Of a stretch of 64,000 nucleotides of DNA, positions 49,981 to 61,640 are shown one piece after another. The notes beneath the pieces were generated by a model. That model had not been told where the DNA came from. It saw only the letters and a program-made list of their open reading frames with translations, and did no database searches. Origin of the DNA: Omphiscola glabra (Eukaryota > Mollusca > Gastropoda > Lymnaeidae). Position numbers and translations under genes: made by a program. How positions within the stretch are numbered: the first letter of the stretch is position 1; each line of letters begins with the position of its first letter. The DNA is taken from positions 2,232,001 to 2,296,000 of the forward strand of contig OZ024809.1 of the NCBI GenBank assembly GCA_964017045.1, written 5' to 3'.

Positions 49981-50284
49981 GATTAATAATACGAGTACTG
50001 CCCACAATGAGATTAGTGACGTCTTCAAGGAGCCATCTCCCTCCTCTTCCCCAGTTACGGTTAACGAGCGGTTTCCCCTATCAGTAAGATGAAAGGCTTT
50101 TACAGCAACCCGTATGAGACATTCACCATATCAAACGAATGTATCAATAAAGAAAGGCATCTAAAACATAACATGAAAAATTACTATTGCCACCTGAGAC
50201 GGAATTAAATAAGCCGACACGCTGTAAAAAGGCGAGGCACAGATTGTGATCTCAGGTGATTTAAGATGACGTCAAAACTAGTTA

Positions 50285-50615
50285 ACAACAGTGGCGCGCT
50301 CTCACTCCTTGGCCATGCTCGTGTGCCCTCACTTCTGGACCTTGCCTGGTGGACTACCTTTCGTGCCATGCCTGGGGCGGCCCTGCTTCTGGGCCATTCC
50401 TGGGGTGGTCCTCCTTTCTGGGTCATGCTTGTGTTCCCTCACTTCTGGATCTTGCCTGGGGGGTACCTTCTGGGCCAAGCCTGTCCTCCCTTCTGGGCCA
50501 TGCTTGTGCGCCCTCACTTCTGGACCTTGTATGGGCGGGGGGCTACCTTCTGGGCCAAGCCTGGGGTGGATCTCCTTTCTGGGCCACGTCTGTGTGCTGG
50601 TTACGCATGTGTGAC
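50285..50615. repeat. Irregular GGGCCATGCTTGTGCGCCCT repeat
   Basis: Degenerate GC-rich units (CTTCTGGGCCAAGCCTG, CCTCACTTCTGGACCTTG) of variable length keep all three + frames open. No stable period and no domain, so it is called repeat. Confidence 0.75.
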
Positions 50616-51015
50616 TTTCGTCGTATCCAGAAATATAAAAGAAAATTCGACCAGCCTTACCAGATAATCCAAATCAGTTTAGCCATCTATACAGCCTGCT
50701 CGTGTACCGTGGTTGTAGTTAATTTATGTTTCAATGGGATGCAGGGGGCTGGAGAGAGTCTCGGATACTTTCGCCTTAGCTAACGCCTAGATGAATTCAT
50801 ACGATAAAGAAAGGGTGGGTCTGTTTGTAACTGGAGATTGATCGGAGAGTAAAACTATCCATGAAAGGAAGATCTTGTGTCAACTGGAGATCTCAATTAT
50901 GTTGTATTAAAAAAAGATTGCATTCTGAATACATCATCTTGTTGAACTAAACAACGGATCTAGTTTTATTATGAAACCCCCCCCCCCCTTTTTTTTTTAG
51001 TTGTACGACTAAACC
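50616..51015. other. Spacer, no gene seen
   Basis: Includes a poly-C/poly-T tract near 50979-50998. No gene recognised. Confidence 0.45.
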
Positions 51016-51019
51016 CAAT

Positions 51020-51375
51020 GTTATTGACACTTGAAGACACAATCTTGTCACTGGAAGATTCACTCTTGTCCCTTTAAGACAAATATTGTCACTTGAAGAC
51101 CCTAATCTTGTTGTCCTTTGAAGACCCAAATTTTGTTGTCACTTGAAGACCCAAATCTTGTTGGTACTTGAAGACCCAAAACTTGTTGTCACTTGAAGAC
51201 CCAAATCTTGTTGTCCTGTGACTACCTAAATCTTGTTGTCCTTTGAATACCACAATTTTGTTGTCCTTTGAAGACCCAAATTTTGTTGTCACTTGAAAAA
51301 CCAAATCTTGTTGGTACTTGAAGACCCAAAACTTGTTGTCTCTTGAAGACTCCAATCTTGTTGTCACTTGAAGGT
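51020..51375. repeat. 25-bp tandem repeat
   Basis: About 14 degenerate units of CTTGAAGACCCAAATCTTGT followed by TGTCA. Confidence 0.93.
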
Positions 51376-52050
51376 CTCGGTGGATGATTGAAGGTTTATG
51401 TGTTGCATGTAATGAATAACCAGATGTTGCATTTTACAAAGACATTTATTGGTCTTTGGAAGGAAGATTGCATCACTCTTATGTCTATAGATAGAACTTT
51501 AATCTTGTTCTTATAAACTTAACGGCATCCGTCCGTTAGAATGTGACGATGGTGTAGACTTCGCAGGACGGAACCACAAAGCCTAGGATTTTTAGGTTAT
51601 CTAGACAGTCAATCGCCTCTCTCCACGCACCCGGATAAGCCAAAAGGAACACAATATATAGATGATACAGCTTGGCGTCCCAGGAATAGTCGGAATTTTT
51701 CATTGTATTAATAGATCCGCCTACGGGACTCCTTCTCCTGGTTTTGATATTTAAAACTTCATGAAGGGTTAATCAAACTATTTATAGCATGCACTAATGA
51801 TAATGAAACAGATTGAAGGACGAATACATTGATTTACCAGTGATAATGTTTCTTAAGGCCCATTTAAAAAATAATCTAAAAGATGTGACATTGCTGCAAT
51901 TCTTAGATATAAATATACGAGCTACCGAGCACACAAATCGGAAAAAACAATATTTCTAAATAATGAGTGGAAAAAAAATTTAATGTCGAAATAAACTTCC
52001 ATTCAAAACCAACTTCTGTTCTAACAACACTCCTTCGTAATAATTGGTTT
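51376..52050. other. Spacer, no gene seen
   Basis: No coding exon, RNA gene or transposon end recognised. Confidence 0.45.
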
Positions 52051-52052
52051 CT

Positions 52053-52202
52053 TAAAAGTTGGTTTCATACAAATTGGTTTCATACAAATTGGTTTCATAC
52101 AATTTGGATTCATACAAATTGGTTTCATACAAATTGGTTTCATACAAATTGGTTTCATACAAATTGGTTTCGTTCAAATTGGTTTCATACAAATTGGATT
52201 AG
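52053..52202. repeat. 15-bp tandem repeat (TTGGTTTCATACAAA)
   Basis: Ten units with few variants. Confidence 0.94.
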
Positions 52203-52251
52203 CAACTCTTTGAAAGACTTTTCATTGAGCCTGTATGTTTAAATATATTGA

Positions 52252-52852
52252 TTACGCAAAGAAAATATGTGCAGACGAGGTAGTAAGGCATTCTATGAAG
52301 ACAAAGAAAATATGTGCAGACGAGGTAGTAAGGCATTCTATGAAGACAAAGAAAGTATGTGCAGACGAGGTAGTAAGGAACTCTATGAAGACAAAGAAAA
52401 TATGTGCAGACGAGGTAGTAAGGCATTCTATGAAGACAAAGAAAGTATGTGCAGACGAGGTAGTAAGGCACTCTATGAAGACAAAGAAAATATGTGCAGA
52501 CGAGGTAGTAAGGCACTCTATTAAGGCATAGAAAGTATGCACAGACGAGGTAGTAAGGCACTCTATGAAGACAAAGAAAATATGTGCAGACGAGGTAGTA
52601 AGGCACTCTATGAAGACAAAGAAAATATGTGCAGACGAGGTAGTAAGGCACTCTATGAAGACAAAGAAAATATGTGCAGACGAGGTAGTAAGGCACTCTA
52701 TGAAGACAAAGAAAATATGTGCAGACGAGGTAGTAAGGCACTCTATGAAGACAAAGAAAATATGTGCAGACAAAGTAGTAAGGCATTCTATGAAGACAAA
52801 AAAAGTATGCACAGACGAGGTAGTAAGGCACTCTATGAAACCAAAGGACTCC
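52252..52852. repeat. 45-bp tandem repeat related to the array at 11.5 kb
   Basis: Thirteen units contain GACGAGGTAGTAAGGCACTC, then TATGAAGACAAAGAAAATAT. Left flank TTACGCAAAG and right flank CCAACTAAATG match those of the 44-bp array at 11490-11815. Frames are open on both strands for up to 210 codons, but one unit has an in-frame TAA and changes are freely non-synonymous, so it is not treated as coding. Confidence 0.95.
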
Positions 52853-52969
52853 AACTAAATGTAAAATTAAATGTTTTATTTTTTTTTTAATTCATTTTTT
52901 TAAATCGACTACACGAGCGAGTCACGTGTGTAAAATACAAATTATGTTACAAACACCAGGCACTTGCTG

Positions 52970-53156
52970 CAGGGCCGGCCTTAGGCCACTGCAACCTATG
53001 CGGCCGCAGTGGGCCCCGCACTTTCATAGGCCCGGTCCCGAATTTATTTTCTAATACAAAATCTTAATTTTCACTTATTATCCTTATCCTCTACCTAGAA
53101 TGGGCCCCGCGCAATCCGTTTCGCATAGGGCCCCGCAATTGTTACGGTCGACCCTG
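52970..53156. mobile_element. hAT-type MITE (187 bp) with target duplication
   Basis: Ends CAGGGCCGGCCTTAGG and CGGTCGACCCTG are imperfect inverted repeats. Flanks ACTTGCTG (52962-52969) and ACTTGCAG (53157-53164) form an 8-bp duplication with one mismatch. Internal GGGCCCCGC motifs are typical of this non-autonomous hAT type. Confidence 0.85.
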
Positions 53157-53389
53157 ACTTGCAGTTATATAGAGAGTCTTTAGTCAATTTGCGATGCATA
53201 ACATGAGACATGTGAAGATGGGAAAACAGAAGTTAATAAAATATTAACGAAAGATAGAAAGTCCACTATAAATCATTGTATTTGAGTTATGCTTAGAAGT
53301 AATTGAGATTGATATTTGAATAGCCGTTTAATTCACCATTTAAAACATTCCAAAGTGTCAGTAGGGATCATGATTACAAGTTGCCGTTA

Positions 53390-53865
53390 AGGGATATGAG
53401 GCGATAGGCTGTGGTGGAAGCCTATGGCCGGTGATTCTAAATATGCAGCCCTGAGAAAGCTGCTCCTAGGCAACCGTTTCGTCCCAGCTATTTCGCAAAT
53501 TAGTTGCGGGGTGGAAACCCACTGTAGAATCCCTCTTAGAGGGCGTCCGATGCTTCCCCGGGACGGGTGGGGGGAGATATTAGGACGTTAATTTACCGTC
53601 CCGACTCCTAAGAAAGTGGGCTGCGGATGCTTGAAACACAGCGTCTTCGGCCGATCAGATGTCTCCGAGCGGGGGGGGGGGGGGGTCTCCATCGGTAAAC
53701 CCGATCGAGCGGTTGCTGGTGGGGACGCTCCACGCCCGGGGAGATCTCTGGCGTTCCTCCGCACGGCCTGGCGTCGGGGAAACCCGGCGACTGACGTGTG
53801 CGGGTGGGTGCCGGGGAGGGCATAAGGAGCGCAAGCTCGACGGCCCGCTGACGCCATTTCTTAAT
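53390..53865. other. GC-rich island of unknown nature
   Basis: About 475 bp far richer in G+C and CpG than its AT-rich surroundings, with sharp edges (from GGCGATAGGCTGTGGTGG to GGCCCGCTGACGCC). It has a poly-G run at about 53671-53686. Open frames exist in several registers, none with a recognisable domain. Candidates are the 5' region of a retrotransposon, a promoter CpG island or a horizontally derived fragment. Confidence 0.5.
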
Positions 53866-53879
53866 GATATATTTCAGTA

Positions 53880-54540
53880 GATACACTATGCAAGGAGTAT
53901 CTCTTTTTTGAAGGATTTTTTTTTCTAAAGTAGCACTTTAAAAAAAGTTTAATTGTCTTAAATGAAATTAAAAGCAAAATTGTTTTATAATTTATAGTTT
54001 TATAGTCTTAAAAAAACATTTTAAGTTTCCCCCCTTTTAATTACTACCCGGTTGTGTCGCATGATAATCATTGATAATTAAGTTGAAAAAAATCTTAAAC
54101 CTTTTTTTTCTCCGTTTATTTGTTTTCTGTTTTTTTTTAAAATAAATAAATATTAACTTTAAAATATTTTCCTCTTAGTTTTTTAAAAATAAAAAATGAA
54201 TCTTTAAGCACAATTCGGCTCTGAAACTGTTTTCCATAATTGCTGCGTCTAAATTACCTTCTGTGGCTATTTCTTTCTTTAAATTAACATCGCATTAAAG
54301 GTTATATTTAGTCATTGCTGGATTTAGGCATGATGAGGTCCCTAGGCAATCTAAATTTTGCATTCCAAGCGGCAATTACTCCGGGCAGCATTTAACCCCC
54401 CCCCCCCCTCCCTCTGTAAATATCCGTATCCTAACTCCTAAACTTAATATCACCACTGAGAAAACAAAAAGATTAGGCAAACGATTAAATAACTAAGAGC
54501 ATCAAAAGAAGACAAAAGACAAAGAAAACTAATCTGACGA
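53880..54540. other. AT-rich spacer, no gene seen
   Basis: Poly-C run near 54399. Nothing else recognised. Confidence 0.5.
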
Positions 54541-54544
54541 ACAA

Positions 54545-54765
54545 TCAGATTCACGCTAAAAAGTTACAGAGCTAACTATCCTAATCATTCAGATTTACGC
54601 TCCAAAAGTTACAGAGCTAACTATCCTAATCATTCAGATTTACGCTCCAAAAGTTACAGAGCTAACTATCCTAATCATTCAGATTTACGCTCCAAAAGTT
54701 ACGGAGCTAACTATCCTAATCATTCATATTTACGCTCCAAATTTTAAAGAGCATAGTATCTCAAT
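54545..54765. repeat. 45-bp tandem repeat
   Basis: Four or five units containing CATTCAGATTTACGCTCCAA, then AAGTTACAGAGCTAACTATC. Confidence 0.93.
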
Positions 54766-55520
54766 CATTCAAATGACGAGATTACGTAGCATATGCTACA
54801 TAGATTAATGTGCGTCCACGAGTAGAAGGGATTAGTTGTGCAAGTGTATACTGCATCTAGTAAGATTACGTTAACAGTGTCAAAAACCATAACCTGGGAT
54901 TACCGCATTTGTACTACAGAATTCAGGATATGCATCGATGTTCTGTCAATGAACGCCCAATCCCTTAGACGTACGCGGGTGAGACGTAACTGTCAAAATG
55001 TTATCTCGTTATCTGACGCTTGGGAGCGCTGTCAACAAGCCAGTCTTGAGTGGACGCATGCGCAGTAATGCACTACTGACTATCACCATAATATACAGGA
55101 AGAGTGAACGCTCCAAATAGAGTCCATAGAGTTAGTTAATAATTTTACGTGAAAGTAAAATAAAAGAATTTTGCACATAAATAGATTAATCACCATGAAA
55201 GTAGCTTATATAAATTTTTTTTTTCCACATGTTTTAGTGAGGAGTACTACTAAATAGATAAACTTTCGAAATATCAATTAACTGAACAGGTTCAGCAGAT
55301 GATCTCTACATGCCCTAATTTTCGAATTAAACATATATTTTATTTTTAAAAATAACAATTTGGCAGAAAGAAAATAAATTGTAAAGTTTAAGGAAGGAGA
55401 TACACAATGCACCTTATAGAATATTCTCTAAATTATATTAACAAAATCGAACCAATACTATTTGATCCAAATCATTGTGAGTCGTGTGTATTCAAAGGTG
55501 TTGCTGCAACTTTGTAAAAG
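54766..55520. other. Spacer, no gene seen
   Basis: A 76-codon + frame at 54838-55068 has no known domain and no splice support. Confidence 0.45.
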
Positions 55521-55524
55521 TTAA

Positions 55525-55785
55525 TATTTGATTGGTCAGACAGAGCCATGCTATGATGAGTACCACGTATTTGATTGGTCAGACAGAGACAAGCGATGAT
55601 GAGTACCACGTATTTGATTGGTCAGACAGAGACATGTGATGATGAGTATCACGCATTTGATTGGTGGGACAGAGCCATGCGATGATGAGTACAGCGCATT
55701 TGATTGGTCGGACAGAGCCATGCGATGATGAGTACAGCGCATTTGATTGGCCAGACAGAGACAAGCGACGATGAGTACCCCATCT
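55525..55785. repeat. About 44-bp tandem repeat
   Basis: Six units containing TTTGATTGGTCAGACAGAGA, then GCGATGATGAGTACCACG. Confidence 0.94.
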
Positions 55786-56067
55786 TCAAAGTTAAGAGAG
55801 GATACAATGTCAAACACTACGGCACATGCTCCAGCGAATCTTTCCCAGTGAAATGACAAGGATTCATTTAAATTCGTCCAAAATATTTGTTTGAATATGT
55901 ACGAGAGATTAGGATATGTAGGATATATTAATATGTTAGCGAAGGGTGAGATAAAACTTAATTTTGGGTAAAAAGAACGTATCCGGTTAAGCTGATTCAT
56001 GGAAGGCTGAATGACGTCATTTTACGTGAAGCTCAGAGAATCTTTAAAGAATCGGGTTGGGGTTGGG

Positions 56068-56145
56068 GGCAGTGTTTCTTTCAGGCATACCTCCGGGGGG
56101 GCACTGCCCCCCCGGAGCAAGTCAAGTGCCCCCCGGGGGAAAATG
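56068..56145. mobile_element. MITE-like fragment with GTTTCTTTCAGGC end
   Basis: GGCAGTGTTTCTTTCAGGCA, then CCGGGGGGGCACTGCCCCCC. It is the same family as 59990-60065, which ends CTGAAAGAAACACTG. Confidence 0.4.
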
Positions 56146-58085
56146 TGTAAGAAAAAATAATTTTATAAAAAAAACTACTCTTAATTTAATTTTTATAACA
56201 ATTTTAAAAGTTATTGAAATGTGTGCCTTTAATCGATTACAATTATTGGAACAAATAAAATATCGCTTTGTTCGATATATATTGATGAACCATAGCGTTC
56301 AGGTTAATCTTGTTACAGGCTCGCAGATATCGATTATAAATATGGTATTGTTTTGAAAATTGGCCGCTCCTGATCATAAGTTAAATCTTACTTTTTCTGA
56401 TTCGCAGATATCGGTATCTTTTATTTAATTACATTTTGCAGCTGCAAAAGTTGAAAGACTTTTTAATAACCCTGTATTAAACTACCTTTTCATCGATATA
56501 AATGTCTGTAAATTAAATATACCGATAGTTCTTGCTAAGAAATAAACATGTGCAATCTGTTTTCAAATGATATTGAAAAATAGTATCATGCTTTAAAAAA
56601 TCATTTTTAGCAAACATTTTAATGTAGTAGATTCCATAGATGTATGCTGACATAGATAAAATGAAAATTTAAAAATAATAATAATAATAATTTTAAAACA
56701 AAAAATTAGGAATTTACCGGTTACATACAAATAGTGGACATTTCATCATAATTATTAAATCGAGTGTTTCTAATTTTTTAACACAGTTTCGGGAACAGAG
56801 TGAAATGATTTTAAAAAATAGTCTTTATTTATTAAATCCCCAATGACTTTTCTCTTTTAATATAATAATAATAAACAATCTTCCCCAGCTGTTTGAACTA
56901 TTAAAAAAAAATTATTTTAAGATGATAATCCAGTAGAAAGGATATAATATATATTTAAACAACGAATAAAAAAAATCGAGTATTTCGATTATCTTGTAAA
57001 TGCCATTTTTAGTAGTAGTTAAAAAAAATGTATGGAATTGGTAAAAAAATTGTTTTCAAGTATAACATCGAAGAGGCAAGTTGTAATGATCTGAAGCAAA
57101 TTATAGTATTCTAAATTTCTTAATTAACATTTCAATCAACTGAATATTGAGATTGAGAATTGAAACATTAATTTTATACAGAAAAAAATCACACATTAAT
57201 AAATATATGAGTCTTTTTAAACAATTCTTGACTTCTGAACAATTATGTCGGTTACATATGATTTATAAATAAATACCAATTTTGAAAACCCATAAAGATA
57301 TAGTTTTTAGCCCTTTGTACAGAAAAGCTTTTTTTCTTTTTGACTTTGGTGAAACTTGGAAATATTTTGAAATAAATGTATGTTTTTGGTTTTTCTTTTT
57401 CGTTCAAAATGTAAAACTATTTTAGCATTTCTTTTTTGTGATGGATACCTTTTTTGGAAGGAATTCTTTTTTCTTAATTTTTAAAATATTTTGTAGTAAA
57501 TTCATTATTTTTATGTAGTTGATCCCAAAAATATTTTAAAATAATAACTTTAAAAATACATTACTTTTCAATTTTAAAAAAAATGTTTGCATACAACACT
57601 TAGTCAAGCAGAGACGTCGCTTGACTTTTTATGGCGCCTGTGCTACTTTTCGGTTTTTTCCTTCCCTACCTAGCAGTAAAAGTTGATAATTTAATGTAAT
57701 TACAGCCCAACTTTAAGCCCCTAAAATATACGAGGCCCCATACAGCTATGTGGAATGCAGATCTCACACGATGGCTCTTAGGTCAAATGACACCTAAAAT
57801 CTTAACTAGCATCTCTCCCGTTGCTCTACAGTTAAGTGTTTAATGATGCGAAACTAAATTTAACTCGTGGGTATGTAAAAAAAAATGCATTCTTGCATTT
57901 TGAATTTATCAAAAAATTTCCGGGGCCTATAAAGTTTTAAGGGGCGAGTCTAACTAAGCTAAGGAGTATCTCTCGATAAAAAACATTTATTTAATATTGT
58001 GCTGGTGGAAGAGTTAGTGATGTTTGGTTATTATCGTTATTTCTAGCGCTTCCCACCCAAATATCTGAAATGTTTACATCAGTAG
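56146..58085. other. Long AT-rich spacer, no gene seen
   Basis: Nearly 2 kb of very AT-rich sequence with many T and A runs. Between about 57605 and 57960 a degenerate stretch (GAGGCCCCATACAGC, CGGGGCCTATAAAGTTTTAA) may be an old dispersed repeat. No exons recognised. Confidence 0.5.
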
Positions 58086-58087
58086 CG

Positions 58088-59185
58088 CTTCATCCCATTT
58101 AGGGCCCTGGCCTGCTCCACCCCATTCTTCCATTGGGATCGATCCATCGCTTTACAACTCCATGTGCAAACCCCAACCTTTGTAAGCCCTTCTCTACATC
58201 GTCAATCCATCTCAGTCTTGGTCGACCGGTGAGCCGTCTGCCCCTAGGTTTATGACTGTAGATCGTTTTTGTTGCTCCAGAATCCGGCATCCTTTCAATG
58301 TGTCCTGCCTAGGGCAGTCTGCCTTTTTTTTTATATTGTTGTGACTATGGATGGGTATTTGTACAATTGATATAGCTCTTAGTTTGTACGGATTCCCAAA
58401 ACAAAATTGTCTATCATCGGGTCGTATATTTAGCAGGTTCTCTGCTTTTCTGGTAGAAACCAAGTCTCACTACTGGTCTTGTGATAGTGGTGTACTGCCT
58501 TCTTTGTTCCCTTAGCGAGATTTTTGCTTTGAAGTAGCTTTTGTAAATTGAAATAAGAACGGTTGCATGCTGTTATTCTTTCTTGCACCTCCGATTGTAT
58601 TTCCTCTTGTAAATTTATAGTCACCCCTAGATATTTGAAAGTAGCTACCCTCTCAAAGGCGTAGATGTTCATATTGATGAAGTCATCAGTGTGTATTTCC
58701 TGACATTATCATAAGTATTGCCTTCGCTTTATTTACATCAAGACCAGCTTTGACCGTCACATCTTCAAGTTCCCTGAAGGTTTTAATTATATCATCAATG
58801 CTGTTTCTACCAAGTAGCGCTATATCGTCTGTGTAGGCCAGGTATTGCAGTGACTGGCTTTATAAAGTTCCTTATGGTTGTTCTGTACCACCTCTCAGGT
58901 GCTCACACGTATGTTTCTAATGCTTTTTTCTAAAGTGATGTTGAAAATGATACACGGATTTCCTTGTCTGAGGCCCAGATTGATTGGGAACTCCCTCAAG
59001 TACTCCCTCTGTACTTTGATTCTACTTTTGTAGTTATCCATCGTCATATGTATGAGTCGGGTAAGTTTGTTAAGGACTCCAAGTTCCAGCACATCATCGT
59101 TCATGTATTTCCTGTCTATGCTATCATAACCTGATTTGTAGTCCAGATATAGTTGGTGTATGTTGATGTATTCTTAGCATTTTTC
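58088..59185 (-). pseudogene. Dead LINE reverse transcriptase, - strand
   Basis: Reading the - strand from right to left gives, in order, LYLDYKSGYDSIDRKYMNDD (RT palm motif A), REFPINLGLRQGNPC (the GLRQGD-type block), AYTDDIALLGRNSIDDI (the Y-x-DD catalytic box as YTDD), RVATFKYLGVTINLQEEIQ, and the C-terminal PRGRRLTGRPRLRWIDDVEK. Frame changes and stops separate these blocks. It is the largest RT piece in the window. Confidence 0.88.
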
Positions 59186-59630
59186 TACGAGACATCTAAC
59201 AGTAAATATGTGAACGTTTGAAATGCCCCTTCACACATTGTCTTAAAGATACATTGAATACAGTGCATGATACCCTCACTAGGTAACTCTTGTTACCAGT
59301 GAAATATCCGCATCAACACCAGGCACAGAAACATTGCAAATCCCATCTACATTCATAGGAGCCATAATGATCAATAAATTGATCGTGGGCCCTTAATAGA
59401 CAGAAAAAGAAGAAGAAATGTAGTTTGTGTCTGCACTGGTCGCCATAATGCCTCCCCCGACGCTTGAAAAATTATTTCCCCCGATCAAATGATGTCTTAT
59501 CAAAACATTCGAATCATGTATACTCCAAAATGCACCTTTTGATTGTTAAACAATCACACATTTTCTGCTGCCCTACTTCCCGATAAAAATTACTTGCCAT
59601 GACAGCCAGATTTGGTGCTGATATATACTG
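59186..59630. other. Spacer, no gene seen
   Basis: The left part may hold further decayed LINE sequence. An AGAAAAAGAAGAAGAAATG stretch lies near 59402. Confidence 0.4.
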
Positions 59631-59632
59631 CC

Positions 59633-60065
59633 CAGCGGCGTGCCTAGTGATAGCGCCACCCTAGGTGGGTTAACTTTTTTGCTACGCTACCTTTCTCGAT
59701 AGAAACTCTGAAGATGTCCGTAAAATCCCCCCGCTCTAACTAAAGAAAAAATGACAACTGGGAAGACCAAATGTTCGCCCCCCACACTGCTACGTCACTG
59801 ACGTGAGTCTTTGATGACAGGGGACAAGATTCATTTTTACACCCCTCCCCCTTTTCCCTCCCCCCCCCCCGCTAAACTCTGAAACCTATTATTTTCATCC
59901 ATTAACACTATGCCCATTAGATGCCCCGCTAATCTGGCGCCCGGGGACATATGTCCCATCTGCCACCCCTTAGCTACGCCTCTGGCCACTGAAAAACTGG
60001 CACTGACCCCCCGAACGTCAAAAGTGCCCCCTCGGGGGAAAATTTCTGAAAGAAACACTGCTTGG
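59633..60065. mobile_element. Composite of GTAGCTAG-family and GTTTCTTTCAG-family MITE pieces
   Basis: The first piece, at about 59633-59800, runs from CAGCGGCGTGCCTAGTG to CACTGCTACGTCACTG. The second, at about 59825-60000, ends GGCGCCCGGGGACATATGTC then CTTAGCTACGCCTCTGG. The third, at about 59990-60065, ends TTTCTGAAAGAAACACTGCT. They are adjacent or nested insertions. Confidence 0.45.
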
Positions 60066-60231
60066 GGGAGGGGTAGTTGTGTGTTTAGCGTAAATACTAC
60101 TTTTTTGTAAATGAGCAAAACACAGAATGGAAAAAGATGAAAAAACAGAACCCAGCAAAACAACCATCGTGTCGGAAAGAAGCCTGCATCAGCGAACAAA
60201 CAACAATCAAAACAGAATTTGGCGAGTCTAA

Positions 60232-60452
60232 AGGGACCGGTTGTTACATTTTGACAATTCTATGGGACCGGTTGTTACATTTTGACAATTCTATGGGACC
60301 GGTTGTTACATTTTGATAATTCTATGGGACCGGTTGTTACATTTTGACAATTCTATGGGACCGGTTGTTACATTTTGACAATTCTATGGGACCGGTTGTT
60401 ACATTTTGACAATTCTATGGGACCGGTTGTTACATTTTGACAATTCTAAGGG
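60232..60452. repeat. 31-bp tandem repeat
   Basis: Seven units of GGGACCGGTTGTTACATTTT followed by GACAATTCTAT. Confidence 0.95.
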
Positions 60453-60534
60453 AATGATTGTTTAGAATTTCAAAATTATAGAAATAGTTTAAACAAATCC
60501 AAAGAAATAGACATTTTTATGAAATAAATTATAT

Positions 60535-61640
60535 ATAGAGGTGAAGTTTTGTTTGTTTTTGGATTTGTGGCTTTGTTCCTCACATGCTTTTATATGGATT
60601 GATGGATCTTGACCAAACTTGGTACATATATCTATCATTATCCTAAAGAAACTCTTGGGGGTGGGGTGGGGGGTATATGAGCTTTAAAATATGTTCCGTT
60701 AGACCCGGGGCCCTTAATTCTATTTTTTCGAATTTGAGCTATATAAATAAAATTACCAATAAATACTCCGACATGAATTGATGTATCTTGACAAAAATTA
60801 TCACACACACACTTATTTATCCAGTTTCAAATGCCAAAGGGTACTGAACTCAAAATATCCATTCCTCTGGGGCCGGGAGCCCATTTCATTTTTCCTTATT
60901 TAACCTATAAAAATATCAATAGGCTTAGACAACACAATATGTTTTATGTTAGTTGATAGCTCTAGGCCTAGCTTTGTTGCGATACCCTTCATTGATTGTA
61001 TTAAAATATCGATGGATTTAAAACTAATAATATCCAATCCATTCAATGGCCGGTCTAGACTTTTCCAGAAATGTCGATAATTTAAATAAAAAAGCTTTAT
61101 CTATGGCATTTTAAAACCGATTTTAATGGGACAACTTTTAAATTTTAACTTTATTAAGATATTTGACTGATTTTTATAGGGCCCCCTACCTCAGGCAAGC
61201 TAAATCGGTACAATTATCTTTCAACCTAAATGTACTATAGTTATAGTAGAACATTTAGTTGTATACTTTTTCGTATTCAAAAAATAATTACGTAGAAAAA
61301 TATTTTTTTTCACGTTTGCAGGAAGATAATAAATTTAACCTAGAATGTCCCAGAAAGTACCCAGACATTTAATGGAATCTAAACGCATATTGATATGCTA
61401 GTTTATTTCTTTTCTTTCTATAGTTTCATGAGGGTTTTCTCTAAACATAACCTTTATATTCCTACCGTGAAGAAAATTCTACTTGGAACATGATCCACAG
61501 AGAAACAGGATCTGGTTGGGGAACAAGATCTCTTCACACCCCTTTATGCACAACATACCCGCCCTCCTCCAAAAAATGTAGAAGTTTTTGTTTTTGCGAA
61601 TGCAACCCCGGGCAATGTCCGGTATATTGGCTACTATTTT
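60535..61640 (+). mobile_element. Possible Helitron-like non-autonomous element
   Basis: Direct but diverged copies of a block with GATTGATGGATCTTGACCAA (60598) and GAATTGATGTATCTTGACAA (60776) are followed by GGGCCC-rich pieces. Near the right end, GCAACCCCGGGCAATGTCCG can fold into a short hairpin and is followed by GTATATTGGCTA, as in Helitron-type 3' ends (hairpin, then CTRR). The left end was not defined. No helicase gene. Confidence 0.3.

Noticed and set aside
52199..52890. Up to 210-residue proteins from the 45-bp array
   Set aside because: An in-frame TAA in one unit on the + strand and free non-synonymous change argue against coding.
53390..53865. rRNA gene fragment
   Set aside because: The GC-rich island suggested rDNA at first, but I could not match any conserved rRNA block.
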